A stretch of DNA of 39,450 bases from a bacterium (GCA_029210545.1 JARGFV010000012.1:1-39450), one strand, 5' to 3'. Shown: positions 16,908 through 27,189, counted from the first letter of the stretch. The notes: generated by a model from the letters alone, not told the origin. Program-made: numbers and translations.

Positions 16908-17059
16908 GATGGACTCGCAAAAAGTCCATCAACGCGCCCCGCGCGGGGCGCCCAAATCAATGACTCACACTGTAAGTCATTGATTTGTAAGGAAAGGGAA
17001 AACGACGCTTTTCCCTTTCCGTGGAGCGAAAAGTCCCGGATTGGACTTTTTGCGACCCT
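16908..17059. repeat. Dispersed multi-hairpin repeat, copy 2 (five consecutive hairpins)
   Basis: Five adjacent inverted repeats are visible. They are GATGGACT / AGTCCATC (16908-16930); the palindrome GCGCCCCGCGCGGGGCGC (16934-16951); AAATCAATGACT / AGTCATTGATTT (16954-16986); GGAAAGGGAAAA / TTTTCCCTTTCC (16991-17020); and GCGAAAAGTCC / GGACTTTTTGC (17026-17053, one mismatch). The last two are shared with copy 1 at 61-133. The unit lies in the 5' leader of resB. Confidence 0.88.
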
Positions 17060-17083
17060 ATTAACAGTGAACCGTAGGAATAA

Positions 17084-18340
17084 ATGAAACAGTTCCTTAA
17101 CAGACTCGGCTCCCCCAAACTGACCCTGACACTGTTTCTCCTTCTGGCCGTCATGTCCGCCTTTGGGACTTTCCTCCCTCAAGGGCCGGATACCGGGAGA
17201 TGGGAGGAGATCCTGGGTTCTGCCGGCGCCCGGATCGCCGCAGCCGCCGGACTTGTCGACTTTTTTCACTCCCCGTGGTTCGGGCTCCTGCTGGTCGGTT
17301 TGTGCGTGAATATGGTCGCCTGCATGTGGGGCCGGATTCCCGGCATGGTGAGTTCCTACAGGGGAAAGGCGGCCCTCGGGAGGGCGTCCGTTCTGGACCT
17401 TCCCGACGGCGATCGATCAGAACACCGCCTCATCGCTGTTTTGCGGTCCCATGGGTTCAGGGAGAGCGGGCACGACCCGGACCGCCTTTTCCACAGGTGG
17501 GCCGTCAGCTACCTTTTTATCCTTTTCACCCACGTGAGCCTGCTCATCGTCATGATCGCTTCCGTTGCCGGCTCTGCACTCGGTTTTGTCATGACCCAGC
17601 GGATCTACGTCGGGGATACCGCGGGCACCGCCTTCAGCTGGAAGGTGATGGACGAGGTGCCTCTGCCCTTCGAGGTGCGGGTCGACGACCTGGTGGTCGT
17701 CCCCAACGTGGTGGGCGTGAGGCTGGGTGTGTTGAAAATAGATACGGGTGAGAAGGGAAAATTGATCACCACCCATGAGGGGGCTTCCTTTACCGTGCCC
17801 GGCCTTGCCGGACGGGTGACACTGGACCGCTTCCACACGGAGGAAAAGGGGTTCACGGCTCGCTGGTCCGGAGCCGGGGGGACGACCTTCGGTGCCGGCG
17901 AACAGATCGGCCAGTCCGGACTGGCCCTGGTCCCGGTAGCCTATGCGACATGGCCTGAGCGCCAGGTTCTGGCGCCGGCTGCCCTTCTCGTGGACGGGCT
18001 TGAAGTGGCGTCCGGTGAGATATCCATAAACCACCCCATGACCCGGGACGGGGTAAGGATCTATCTCACCGATTACGGGAAAGACCGGTTCGGCCTGCCC
18101 TACGTGGGTTTCCAGTTCGTCAGGGATCCGGGCGAGATGGGGGTGTGGATCGGAAGCGTCCTGTTCCTCCTGGGTGCCACCGGTGCCGTTTTTACCCGTC
18201 ACAGCTGCGCCGTTGTGATCCGGGAGGGAGGGCGCCTTCGTGTGCACCTCTCTTCACGCGGTGACAGGGACAAGATCATCGGGCAGCTCCTGAAAGCGCT
18301 GGATGAAGGTAACCGTCCGGGAACCTTGTCGGACTCCTGA
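17084..18340 (+). CDS. resB: ResB-like cytochrome c biogenesis protein
   Basis: 418 residues. ResB/Ccs1 family: residues 1-32 contain the family opening LGSPKLTLTLFLLLAVMSA followed by GTFLPQ. A second transmembrane segment follows the conserved LVDFFHSPWFGLLLVGLCVNMVAC. A third precedes the large periplasmic domain, and a fourth lies near residue 355. ResB works with ResC/CcsA in system II to deliver heme and attach it to apocytochromes. No ResC gene is in this window. The only cytochrome-like candidate nearby is the CX3CH protein at 21940. AGGA lies about seven bases upstream of the start. Confidence 0.88.
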   Translation: MKQFLNRLGSPKLTLTLFLLLAVMSAFGTFLPQGPDTGRWEEILGSAGARIAAAAGLVDFFHSPWFGLLLVGLCVNMVACMWGRIPGMVSSYRGKAALGRASVLDLPDGDRSEHRLIAVLRSHGFRESGHDPDRLFHRWAVSYLFILFTHVSLLIVMIASVAGSALGFVMTQRIYVGDTAGTAFSWKVMDEVPLPFEVRVDDLVVVPNVVGVRLGVLKIDTGEKGKLITTHEGASFTVPGLAGRVTLDRFHTEEKGFTARWSGAGGTTFGAGEQIGQSGLALVPVAYATWPERQVLAPAALLVDGLEVASGEISINHPMTRDGVRIYLTDYGKDRFGLPYVGFQFVRDPGEMGVWIGSVLFLLGATGAVFTRHSCAVVIREGGRLRVHLSSRGDRDKIIGQLLKALDEGNRPGTLSDS

Positions 18341-18378
18341 AAAAGAAACGGTTTGTCTGTGGAGGTTAACCTGCTGTC

Positions 18379-19983
18379 ATGAAGGACAGGGCGAATTTCA
18401 ACAATCATACCCGAAATCCGGCTTCGGACGAAGTCCACGGCGGATTCCGGGTGTTGAGGCTTAGCTGGCCCAGAAAGATCCTTCTTTACTCCACCCTTAT
18501 CGTGGCGGGCTCGGTGTTCCTGACCGCTATCGCCACCGTCCGTACGGCTGCTCATCTCTGGGAGGAGGAGTTCCTGGAGCGAAACTCCGCCTATGCAAGG
18601 TACACGAGCCTGGATGTCCTCAGGGCTTTCGGCGGACAGTTCGCGGGCGGGACCGATCCCAGGGTATCCGGTGCGGTGGCCAATATCACCAGGGGCAACG
18701 AGGATCTCCTGGGGATCATGATCCTCACGGAGAGCGGTCGGGCCCTTTTTTCAACACCTGGATGGAAAGAGGACCTGAAAACAGGCGCCTGGCCCCATGG
18801 CGCGGATGAGGCGGTCCAGGCGGTCGTCGGCTCCACGGAGCCTGTCGCCAGGAGTTTCCAGGCAAACGGTCAGCGGTACCTCGATGTGCTCTCACCGGTG
18901 ACCGATCTCGGCGGTGTGAGACCGGTAGCCGTCCGGTACCTGTTCGGGTACTCCTCCCTTGATCTGAAAACGGCTGACCTCGTCCAGAGGGTGGTCCTCG
19001 TATCTCTCGGTCTCATGGTGATGGTAGCCGCCCTTTCGGCCTTCCTGTCTCGGGGACTGACCCGGCCTGTCTCGATATTGACCTCCTCGGCCCGGAGGAT
19101 TGCGGAAGGGGACCGGGACCTCCGCATTCAACTTTCCACCGGCGACGAGATCGAGGAGCTGTCCCTGCAGTTCAACAACATGCTCCAGTCCCTCGCCGAA
19201 CACCGGTCGAGCCTCGAGGAGGCCAACCGGGAGCTGCGGGAAGCGAACCTTCAGCTCACGGATCTCCAGGCGCAGCTCATCCGCTCGGAGAGGCTGGCCG
19301 CCCTGGGACAGCTGTCGGCCGGTGTCAGCCACGAACTGGACAACCCCATCGGGGTGATCATGGGATACGCGGAGCTTCTAATGGAAGAGGCCCCGTCCGC
19401 CGGCCCCCTGGGGGAGTATGCGGTGGTGATCCGGGACGAGGCGAAAAGGTGCAAAAGGATCATCGCCGGGCTCCTGGATTTTTCCCGCCCCAGCCGGGGG
19501 ACTGCGGAGCTGGTGGATCTGAAGATCCTCGTCACGAAACTGGTTGATCAGCTCAGGGAGCAAAGACCGTTCAGGCGTATCGCATGGGATATGGAGTCCA
19601 CCGGAAGGCAGCCGGTGGTGCGGGCTGACCCGGATTCCCTCAGGCAGGTCCTGGTGAACCTCATCCTGAACGCTTCCCAGTCCATGGGAGGAGAGGGGAC
19701 CATCACCGTGGCAATTCTGGAGGTGGAGGTCGAGGGGATTCAAGGGTACCTGATACGGATCGGCGATACCGGCTCCGGTGTTCCTGAAGGCATGGAGGAA
19801 CGGGTGTTCGACCCGTTTTACACCACCAAGCGGCGAGGAGAGGGAACCGGACTCGGACTTTCCATCTGCCGGAAGCTGGTGGAGGAGGCCGATGGGTGGG
19901 CCCGCTGTGTGCCCGGTCCCGACGGCGCCTTCGAGATCTGGCTGCCCATTGCCGGATCAGGGGCCCAAAGCAGCTCCTGTTAA
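18379..19983 (+). CDS. Membrane sensor histidine kinase
   Basis: 534 residues. Transmembrane segment 1 is at about residues 35-55. A periplasmic sensor region of ~150 residues follows, with transmembrane segment 2 at about 206-230. A HAMP domain (TRPVSILTSSARRIAEGD) and a coiled coil (about 275-300) lead to the HisKA H-box SHELDNP with phospho-accepting His318. The HATPase_c domain has N-box NLILNAS, G1 GDTGSGVPE, F-box FDPFYTT and G2 GTGLGLS. Architecture and H-box resemble NtrB/ZraS-type kinases that pair with sigma-54 activators, and the next gene is one. What is sensed is unknown. It probably controls part of this cluster, as an inference from position. Confidence 0.93.
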   Translation: MKDRANFNNHTRNPASDEVHGGFRVLRLSWPRKILLYSTLIVAGSVFLTAIATVRTAAHLWEEEFLERNSAYARYTSLDVLRAFGGQFAGGTDPRVSGAVANITRGNEDLLGIMILTESGRALFSTPGWKEDLKTGAWPHGADEAVQAVVGSTEPVARSFQANGQRYLDVLSPVTDLGGVRPVAVRYLFGYSSLDLKTADLVQRVVLVSLGLMVMVAALSAFLSRGLTRPVSILTSSARRIAEGDRDLRIQLSTGDEIEELSLQFNNMLQSLAEHRSSLEEANRELREANLQLTDLQAQLIRSERLAALGQLSAGVSHELDNPIGVIMGYAELLMEEAPSAGPLGEYAVVIRDEAKRCKRIIAGLLDFSRPSRGTAELVDLKILVTKLVDQLREQRPFRRIAWDMESTGRQPVVRADPDSLRQVLVNLILNASQSMGGEGTITVAILEVEVEGIQGYLIRIGDTGSGVPEGMEERVFDPFYTTKRRGEGTGLGLSICRKLVEEADGWARCVPGPDGAFEIWLPIAGSGAQSSSC

Positions 19984-19997
19984 AGCGGCAAAGGCAA

Positions 19998-20049
19998 ACT
20001 AACCACAGCGCGACCGTCTTGCAGGTCGCCCCACGGGGTTTCACAGGGT
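19998..20049 (+). repeat. Dispersed hairpin element, family 2 copy 1
   Basis: The pattern AACCACAGCGCGACC, an eight-base loop, GGTCGC, then CCACGGGGTTTCACAGGG is matched by the reverse complement of 31768-31823 (CCGCAGCGCGATC, GATCGC, CCACAGGGTTTCACAGGG). The stem changes keep pairing, which suggests structure is maintained. Confidence 0.75.
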
Positions 20050-20116
20050 CAAGAAACGTCAAGGAAGGGCTTAAATGTCCTTCCCCGGATTTGAATGCCT
20101 TACCCCGTGTTACCCT

Positions 20117-20150
20117 GCCTGCCCGTCGTAGCTGAAAGCGTAGTCGGGTG
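20117..20150 (+). repeat. Dispersed 34-bp element, family 3 copy 1
   Basis: Matches the reverse complement of 39332-39365 with two differences. The shared core is GCCCGTCGTAGCTGAAAGCG. It lies in the leader of the response regulator gene. Confidence 0.85.
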
Positions 20151-20252
20151 TACCTTGTGGTTAACAGCTTTTGGGGGCTCTGGAGTGAAGTCACCGGGCA
20201 GTTATTAAACGGTTGATCCCAAGGAAAGTTGCCGAAGGAAGGTGAGATAAAG

Positions 20253-21614
<1,362 letters not shown>

Positions 21615-21939
21615 TCCGTATCTGGTTCCAGTTTCAGGAGACGGTCGGAGAACCTCGTCAGCCTTCCGGAAATGGTTTGTCGAAAACAATTGCAGGACAA
21701 CCATGAAAAAACGAGCGAAATTAAATGGTTATATCCGAAATTCATACAAACATGTTGTCTGCCGCGGATTTCGGATCTGCCGACAAACCTGCGATCACGC
21801 CGTTGGGGTGATCGAGGTTTTCCGACACGCTGCTCGCCAGACACCAGAACCAGCCATCAGAAGCCGGTTTTCCCTAGCACTCCGCACTTCGCACTTCGTA
21901 CTGGTCTTTTTGGTACAGTCATTGCTTCACACTCGATAT
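21615..21939. other. Intergenic region with dispersed repeat pieces
   Basis: The frame is open through part of it, but composition is not protein-like. It holds an inverted pair ATCCGAAAT / ATTTCGGAT, a hairpin CGATCAC / GTGATCG, a partial copy of the 15073-15112 element at 21817-21836, and the low-complexity tract CACTTCGCACTTCG. No promoter is convincing. Confidence 0.6.
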
Positions 21940-22938
21940 ATGAAAACAGCCCTAAGCGCCGGAGCGAAGCTGCTCATCCTCCTTTTTATACTGTCCGGCT
22001 GCGGCAGCCCCTTCGGCGGAGACACCCTGCCTGCCATGAGGATCGAGGGCGAACCGACGAAGGCCAATTGGGAGCGTGCGGTTCCCCTGGACCTCGAGGT
22101 GTGGATGGGGAACGTCAACCTCAGGCCCGAGATCGTGGCCCTGGATCAGGAGACGTCCCATCGCTCCACGGCCCAGTGCCATCACGGCCCGGCCAATTCG
22201 GATCCGGTGAAGGTGAGGTTGAAGGCTTTTCACAACGACCGGGAGCTGTACCTGAAGATCCGATGGCCCGACGCTACCGAGGACCGGGATCTCGGTCATT
22301 GGGAAAGGGGGACCGACAGCTGGGTTGCCCGTCCCGGGGAGGATGACGGCCTGGCCGTCCTGTGGGGATCCGCCGGAGCAGGTTCCGGTACGCGACAGGA
22401 GTTCCGCTGCCAGAGGGCCTGCCACATGATCGAGGTGGACGTTTATGACGGGGGCACACAGATGCGGATGGGGATGAAACACGAGGGCGGGATCCTGGAC
22501 CTTTGGCGCTGGCGCGCCGGTGTCACCGCTCCTTTTGACCGCGCCGACGACATGGTGGTGGACCTTGAAGGGAAACGGGGGGACGAGGGCCAGGCGATCC
22601 TGACGACGGTTCCCGATCCCATGGGCAGCGGGCCGGTGCCGTACCGGGAGATCGAAAAGCCCTCCGGTCGCCAGGGCCACGTCAGAACCGTAAGCCGCTG
22701 GGCCGACGGTTGGTGGGAGGTCCTTTTCGTGCGGGATCTCGACACTTCGGACCCTGATGACACCGTGTTTGTGCCCGGTCTTGCCGTACCGTTCAGTATC
22801 AGTGTTTTCGACAACACCTTCACGGAACATCATGTCCTCGATACAAGTGCAGACCTTGTCCTTGTCGACAGACCCTCCAGGGGCGCCGGCGGGACCACTG
22901 CAGACGGGAGAGATCCGTATGATCCGCTGGACTTTTAA
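21940..22938 (+). CDS. Heme-binding lipoprotein of the ethylbenzene-dehydrogenase-gamma-like family
   Basis: About 332 residues from ATG 21940. The frame continues upstream, but only this start directly precedes a lipoprotein signal (LSGC). The body resembles the EB_dh/DMSO-reductase-family heme-binding domain: an early KANWERAVPLDLEV strand, VKVRLKAFHNDRELYLKIRWPD, and late LFVRDLDTSD and FSISVFDN. A CQRACH motif at residues 157-162 has CX3CH spacing, unlike the usual CX2CH of c-type hemes. Relatives bind heme b through Met and Lys, and MGMKHEGG is a possible site. It is probably an electron-transfer lipoprotein, which may explain ResB nearby. It overlaps the next gene by 20 bases. Confidence 0.75.
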   Translation: MKTALSAGAKLLILLFILSGCGSPFGGDTLPAMRIEGEPTKANWERAVPLDLEVWMGNVNLRPEIVALDQETSHRSTAQCHHGPANSDPVKVRLKAFHNDRELYLKIRWPDATEDRDLGHWERGTDSWVARPGEDDGLAVLWGSAGAGSGTRQEFRCQRACHMIEVDVYDGGTQMRMGMKHEGGILDLWRWRAGVTAPFDRADDMVVDLEGKRGDEGQAILTTVPDPMGSGPVPYREIEKPSGRQGHVRTVSRWADGWWEVLFVRDLDTSDPDDTVFVPGLAVPFSISVFDNTFTEHHVLDTSADLVLVDRPSRGAGGTTADGRDPYDPLDF

Positions 22939-23689
22939 AGATCCTGGCGTGAGGGCCGGTACCCGTGTCCTCATCTTCGCGATCGCTGCCGCACTCCTGG
23001 TCCCTGGGTGCGGGTCCCATCAGCCCTCCCGGCCGGCTACCGTAACGGGCACCGTCACGGTGTCCCTCGCCGATGCGCTGGTCTACATCTACCAAGAGGG
23101 CGATGACATCTTCGGCCCGGCGAGGGTCATCTCGGAACCCACGGCCACCGACGGTTCCTTCTCCCTATCCCTGAAGCCAGGGAAGTACCTGGCCGTGGCC
23201 AGGAAACGGGTATCGGGAGAATCGGCCGGTCCGGTGCTCATCGGGGATTACCGGAGCGAACCGGTGGCCTTTGAGGTCAGCCAGGGCCAGGAGAAAGTCG
23301 TTTTATCCATGACAGCTGTCATCAAGGTGTCCAACGAGAAAGCGTTCCCGGCTTCAGCCCAGGAGAACGCCACAGGTATCGCGGGAAGGGTGTCCGACGC
23401 CGACGGGAACCCTGTCGAGGGGACACGGGTCCATGTATACGACCACATCCAGATGTCCGAGCGTCCCAAATACGTGAGTGAACGGACCGGTGCGGACGGG
23501 AAATACTTTGTCCCTGTGAAGAGAGGGGGGACATATTATCTGTCGGCCCGGGATCGTTTCGGGGGCCCCCCCCAGATCGGGGATCTTTTCGGCCGATACG
23601 ATGAAGGCACTGTAGACCCCTCCGGCGTCGTCGTCCGTAAGGGCGAGGTGACCGGGGATGTCGATATCACGGTGCACAAGGTCTGGTGA
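22919..23689 (+). CDS. Two-domain CPD-reg lipoprotein
   Basis: 256 residues from ATG 22919, with GGGAG upstream and a 20-base overlap with the heme-binding gene. The frame is open further back but only inside that gene. The lipobox is VPGC (Cys31). It has two CPD-reg domains instead of three: about 37-140 (YLAVARKRVSGES core) and 160-256 (YYLSARDRFGGPP core). It ends ITVHKVW, the paralogue signature. It is the fifth member of the family in this window, and its close coupling to a heme-binding protein suggests the family supports redox proteins on the cell surface (inference). Confidence 0.84.
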   Translation: MIRWTFKDPGVRAGTRVLIFAIAAALLVPGCGSHQPSRPATVTGTVTVSLADALVYIYQEGDDIFGPARVISEPTATDGSFSLSLKPGKYLAVARKRVSGESAGPVLIGDYRSEPVAFEVSQGQEKVVLSMTAVIKVSNEKAFPASAQENATGIAGRVSDADGNPVEGTRVHVYDHIQMSERPKYVSERTGADGKYFVPVKRGGTYYLSARDRFGGPPQIGDLFGRYDEGTVDPSGVVVRKGEVTGDVDITVHKVW

Positions 23690-23770
23690 GGGTCTTCTCG
23701 TGCGTCCGTGATTCCGTGGAGCGTGTGTCCGTAAAAGCATTCGCACGCACCAACACTCAACGCACGTACG
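23686..23770 (+). repeat. Gene-junction repeat, copy C
   Basis: Same arrangement as copies A and B: a GTG overlaps the preceding stop and is followed by CGTGATT, GTAAAAGCATTCGCACG and CAACRCTCAACRC words. Here the frame runs only 31 codons to a TGA at 23779-23781 and does not enter the next gene. The repeat is thus not always captured as coding sequence. Confidence 0.82.
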
Positions 23771-23791
23771 TTCTCTTCTGAGATTTGAGAT

Positions 23792-24724
23792 ATGAGAGTT
23801 GAGATAAGAAAGCATTCTGGATTTTGGATTTTGGATCTTGGATTAATTTCCACTGTCCTCATTCTGCTCATGCTGAGTGGCTGTAGTTCGAACGAGGACA
23901 TTTCCACTCTCATCGAGAAAGCTCACAAAGGCGATGACCGGGCTGGACGGAAACTTGTTGTGGTCCTGGGTTCCGCCGACAGGGAGGCGGCCCTTGCGGC
24001 ATACAGGGCGCTTATCGAGATCGGGGCCGGTTCCCAGCCGTGGTTGATGACCGGTTTGAAATCCGGTAACGCCGCGGTGGTCGAGGCGTGCTCCGCGGCC
24101 CTCGGGAGCATGGGTTCAAAAGCCAGTGTCCCGGCGTTGATCGAACTCCTTGACCACGCCGACAAGCGCCCCTATGCAGCGGCCCAGGCGCTGGGGGAGA
24201 TCGGGGCCATGGAAGCGGTGCCGCACCTGGTCAGGGCCCTTTCAAGCCGGGACATGGAGCTCCGCAAGGCGGCAGTCCGGGCTCTGGTGAAAATGGGTCC
24301 TGAAACAGCCGGACCGGTGCTGCCCCTCCTTTCCCGGGGGGAGGATGAGGTCAGCCAGCGGGCCGGGATCAGGGTCATCGGCGAACTGGGAACCAGGGCC
24401 GGGGTCGAGCTGCTGATCCCGGTGACCGGAGCCAACAGGGACGCGGCAGCCTGGGCTCTCGGCAGGATCGGAGACCGGCGGGGGCTGAACGCTCTCCTGG
24501 GCGCCCTTTCGGACGAAAGGTGGCCGGTCAGGCGGCAGGCGGCCCAGGCTCTGGGCAGCCTCGAGGACCCGGAGGCGGTTCCTGCCCTTACTGCGGCTCT
24601 GGATGACCCGGAGACGGTTGTCAGGGAGTGGGCGGCGCGCTCACTCGAGGTCCTGACGGGACAGCCGGTCCTGTACGTGGACGATGGGGGAAATCAGGTT
24701 TCCCCTTACAACCTTTACCGGTAA
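23792..24724 (+). CDS. HEAT-repeat lipoprotein
   Basis: 310 residues. The signal region contains the repeat-derived segment GFWILDLG and ends in the lipobox LSGC (Cys31). About seven HEAT/PBS-lyase-like repeats follow (for example YAAAQALGEIGAMEAVPHLVRAL and RRQAAQALGSLEDPEAVPALTAAL). These form an alpha-solenoid used for protein binding. The protein is probably lipid-anchored with its solenoid in the periplasm. No lyase active site is expected in this group. The next gene starts three bases after the stop if its GTG start is correct. Confidence 0.85.
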   Translation: MRVEIRKHSGFWILDLGLISTVLILLMLSGCSSNEDISTLIEKAHKGDDRAGRKLVVVLGSADREAALAAYRALIEIGAGSQPWLMTGLKSGNAAVVEACSAALGSMGSKASVPALIELLDHADKRPYAAAQALGEIGAMEAVPHLVRALSSRDMELRKAAVRALVKMGPETAGPVLPLLSRGEDEVSQRAGIRVIGELGTRAGVELLIPVTGANRDAAAWALGRIGDRRGLNALLGALSDERWPVRRQAAQALGSLEDPEAVPALTAALDDPETVVREWAARSLEVLTGQPVLYVDDGGNQVSPYNLYR

Positions 24725-24727
24725 AGC

Positions 24728-26368
24728 GTGGAGCGTGGAAAGTGGAAAGTGGAAAGTGAAACGGCAACAGTGAAGCGTGAAACTCAATCGGCATATCCTG
24801 TCCAGCTGGACACCACGAACCCGGCGCAAGGGAGGATGGCGGGGTTCGCTCCGGCGTTTTTGAAGAGCGGCTGGTGGTGGACCTCTGTGCGCCTCCTGGC
24901 CCTGGCCGCCATGGCGTTGGTTGCCGCGGCGGCCTGGGGGAGGCGGTCCATCCCGGGTGTCGAGGTGCCCGACCCGCTCATGTACACGAACCTCGGTAAC
25001 CTCCTGTTCTGGGTGTTCTGGCTCATGGGCCTCGTGCTTCTGGCTCCTCTGGCGGGACGGGCCTGGTGCGGGTTCTGCCCCCTGGGGGCCGTCAACGAAG
25101 TTGTCGCCCGTTACGGCCTGGGGAGACCTTTTCCGGCTCTTTTCAGAAACCAGCACCTCAAGGCGGGGGTGCTGGTAGCCACCGTTTTCCTCATGGGGCT
25201 GACCCGGATCCATCATTACCCGTCCCTGACCGCCTGGTACCTCGCAGGATGGGCCGGGTCGGCTGTGCTCATCGGGTCGGTCTTCGCCGGCCGGTCGCTG
25301 TGTTCCTACCTGTGTCCGATAGGGGGCATGCTCGGCTTGTACGGCCGTGTCGCTCCGGTAACGGTGGGCGTCAGGGAAGAGAGCGTCTGCCGGTCATGTG
25401 AAGGCCGTGAATGCGTCCGCGGAGCCGCCCAATGGCTGCGGGGACGGTTCGGCAGGCTCAATACCCTCCTTCGGCTCCGGCGGTATCCCTGCCCCGTGAA
25501 CCTCAAGGTCTGGGACATGGGTGGATCGGACAGATGCCTGGGCTGTTTCAACTGCATGCGGGCATGTCCCCGGGACAACGTGGCGGTTTATCCCCGCGCG
25601 CCGGTGGCTTCCCTCTGGAGGGAAACCTACCCGAGGTTTTCCGATACGGTCATGGTTTCGGTCCTCATGGGGTTCGTCATCCTGGCTTTTTCCCGTTTCT
25701 GGCCCTCATCGGAGATGGTCCTGTCTGCCCCGGTCAGGTGGCTGGCCCCTGTTCTGGGTCCTGCTGCCCGCCCTGCCTTTCTCCTCTGGCTGGTCCTGGT
25801 CCTTCCACTGCTCTCTTTCCTCCTGGCAGCTGCCGTGACAAGGTGGGGGCACAGCAGGATCCAGGTCCAGGACAGCCCGCCGGAAAGGCTCCCTCAGCAA
25901 AAAAACAGTGGAAACGGTTTCCCCTTCCGGGTGTGGCTGGCCAACGCGGACCCGGAAGAGCGGAAACATGAAGAGGAGCGGGTTCTGGAAACCGATACGG
26001 TCCGGGGCCTTTCAGCGACTTACGCCGGCGTTGTGATCCCCCTGCTCCTGGCCTCCCACGCGGTCCTGGCCCTGGTCAAGATCAACGCCAAGGCGGCCTA
26101 CCTGCCGTTGGCGGTGGCCGATCCTGCCGGTATGGCGTCGTATGCGGCGGTTTTCGAACTGGGCATCCTTCCGGCCCCTGATCTGCTGCTTCCCGTCGCC
26201 TCCCTGCGGGCTGTCGCCCTTGCCGTCATGGCGGCAGGGACGGTGACCTCCCTCGTGGTTTACCGTAAAATGGTCGCCCAACGGGGACTGGGCAGTTGGC
26301 CTTCCCTGATCCCCATGATCCTTCTTGGCATCGTCGTCTTTGGAGGCCTGGTCAAATGGCTCTTCTGA
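24728..26368 (+). CDS. NapH-like 4Fe-4S polytopic membrane protein
   Basis: Up to 546 residues. The first ~20 codons from GTG 24728 are the low-complexity repeat GTGGAAAGTGG. ATG 24836 is an alternative, though its AGGGAGG abuts the start with no spacer. About ten transmembrane segments are visible. NapH-type motifs are CGFCPLGA (~115) and CSYLCPIGG (~193), then CRSCEGREC and a ferredoxin-like CLGCFNCMRACP (~271-282). A C-terminal membrane part of ~250 residues, absent from ordinary NapH, carries more helices. Likely role: quinol-linked electron transfer across the inner membrane. The next gene overlaps its end. Confidence 0.84.
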   Translation: MERGKWKVESETATVKRETQSAYPVQLDTTNPAQGRMAGFAPAFLKSGWWWTSVRLLALAAMALVAAAAWGRRSIPGVEVPDPLMYTNLGNLLFWVFWLMGLVLLAPLAGRAWCGFCPLGAVNEVVARYGLGRPFPALFRNQHLKAGVLVATVFLMGLTRIHHYPSLTAWYLAGWAGSAVLIGSVFAGRSLCSYLCPIGGMLGLYGRVAPVTVGVREESVCRSCEGRECVRGAAQWLRGRFGRLNTLLRLRRYPCPVNLKVWDMGGSDRCLGCFNCMRACPRDNVAVYPRAPVASLWRETYPRFSDTVMVSVLMGFVILAFSRFWPSSEMVLSAPVRWLAPVLGPAARPAFLLWLVLVLPLLSFLLAAAVTRWGHSRIQVQDSPPERLPQQKNSGNGFPFRVWLANADPEERKHEEERVLETDTVRGLSATYAGVVIPLLLASHAVLALVKINAKAAYLPLAVADPAGMASYAAVFELGILPAPDLLLPVASLRAVALAVMAAGTVTSLVVYRKMVAQRGLGSWPSLIPMILLGIVVFGGLVKWLF

Positions 26369-26862
26369 GGTTTTTCCTCACTGCTGTTTTCCTCGCCGTG
26401 ACGGCGGTCCCTGCCCCTGGCCACCACATGGGGAAATCGGTCCCCATTGCCCACTCCGGGGGGCCGGTTGCCGACCTCGCGGGCAACGTCGTGGCCGCCT
26501 ATTTCGAGGAGCAGCTGGGAAGGGATACGGAGCTTTTCACCAGAAGCTCCGTGGAAGAATGCTTCCGGGACATCACGGAAAAGGAGGCCCCCATGGCGCT
26601 GGTTCCGGTGGTACCCCGTGACAGGATCCCGGACGGCATCGTGATCGTTCTCCCGGGGATCGACACCGGCCAGGGAGTGTTCACCCTTGCCATGGGCAGC
26701 GACGCCCGGGGAGAACTGCAGTTCAGCCTGGTGCCGCGCTACATGGAAAAACTGGGCTCCGGGCTGTCTTCGGAAGCCTGGGAAAAGGGCCTTGCCAGGG
26801 TCAAGGCAGGGGAAGGCGCCCGGAAGGTGGCCCTGGATATGCTCAGAGAAGGGGACCTTTGA
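26356..26862 (+). CDS. Small exported protein, possibly half-length binding protein
   Basis: 168 residues from ATG 26356, which overlaps the NapH-like gene by 13 bases; GGAGG lies 10 bases upstream. The signal peptide is about residues 1-22. The mature part (VADLAGNVVAAYFEEQLGR, then SSVEECFRDITEKEAPMALV) and the end (ARKVALDMLREGDL) look like a shortened OpuAC-type protein, similar in plan to the 13199-13831 product. The resemblance is weak and by eye. It may be a periplasmic partner of the NapH-like protein. Otherwise hypothetical. Confidence 0.55.
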   Translation: MALLRFFLTAVFLAVTAVPAPGHHMGKSVPIAHSGGPVADLAGNVVAAYFEEQLGRDTELFTRSSVEECFRDITEKEAPMALVPVVPRDRIPDGIVIVLPGIDTGQGVFTLAMGSDARGELQFSLVPRYMEKLGSGLSSEAWEKGLARVKAGEGARKVALDMLREGDL

Positions 26863-27189
26863 GCTGCCGGCTGATCGCCGCCAGGTGGAAAGTGGAAGGT
26901 GGAAAGTGGAATCAGATATCTCTATTTGAGGACACGGAGACGCGGCGCGTGGGGGCATGGGAGCGTGGGGGCTTGGGGGAAAAGAGCTGAGAAACGTACC
27001 TTCATGGTTGTCACTGCGAGCCGGAACCGAGCGCGGCAGTCCCGGGATCGCTTCACACGTTTTTTTGTTCGCGATGACATTTTTTGTAATGTTTTCTCCT
27101 GGATTTTGGACCTTGGATCTTGGATTCGATAGTTTTGAAACGTGAAACGTGGAACCTGAGCGAAGCGAGCACCTGACCGAAGCGAGCCT
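26863..27189. repeat. Repeat-filled intergenic region
   Basis: No gene. In order it holds GTGGAAAGTGGAAGG tracts (26882-26911), ACGGAGACGCGGCGCG words, a longer copy of the CHCERSEAI-type dispersed repeat (about 27008-27080), TGGATTTTGGACCTTGGATC tracts (27102-27130), and two near-identical ACCTGA(G/C)CGAAGCGAGC units just before the next gene. Confidence 0.75.

Larger units (their letters stand above)
16727..17083. other. Intergenic region upstream of resB
   Basis: No gene is visible. The region contains the right arm of the stop-codon hairpin, a plausible promoter at 16792-16819 and a multi-hairpin dispersed repeat at 16908-17059. AGGA just before ATG 17084 is the probable ribosome-binding site. 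Confidence 0.7.
19984..20252. other. Intergenic region between kinase and regulator genes
   Basis: No gene. Two dispersed elements lie here. The element at about 19998-20049 (hairpin GCGACC / GGTCGC followed by GGGTTTCACAGGG) recurs in inverted orientation at 31768-31823. The element at 20117-20150 recurs inverted at 39332-39365. AAGGAAGG just before ATG 20253 is the ribosome-binding site. Confidence 0.65.

Noticed and set aside
23686-23781. A 31-codon ORF after the CPD-reg gene
   Set aside because: It is gene-junction repeat copy C read until a chance stop; no independent coding evidence.
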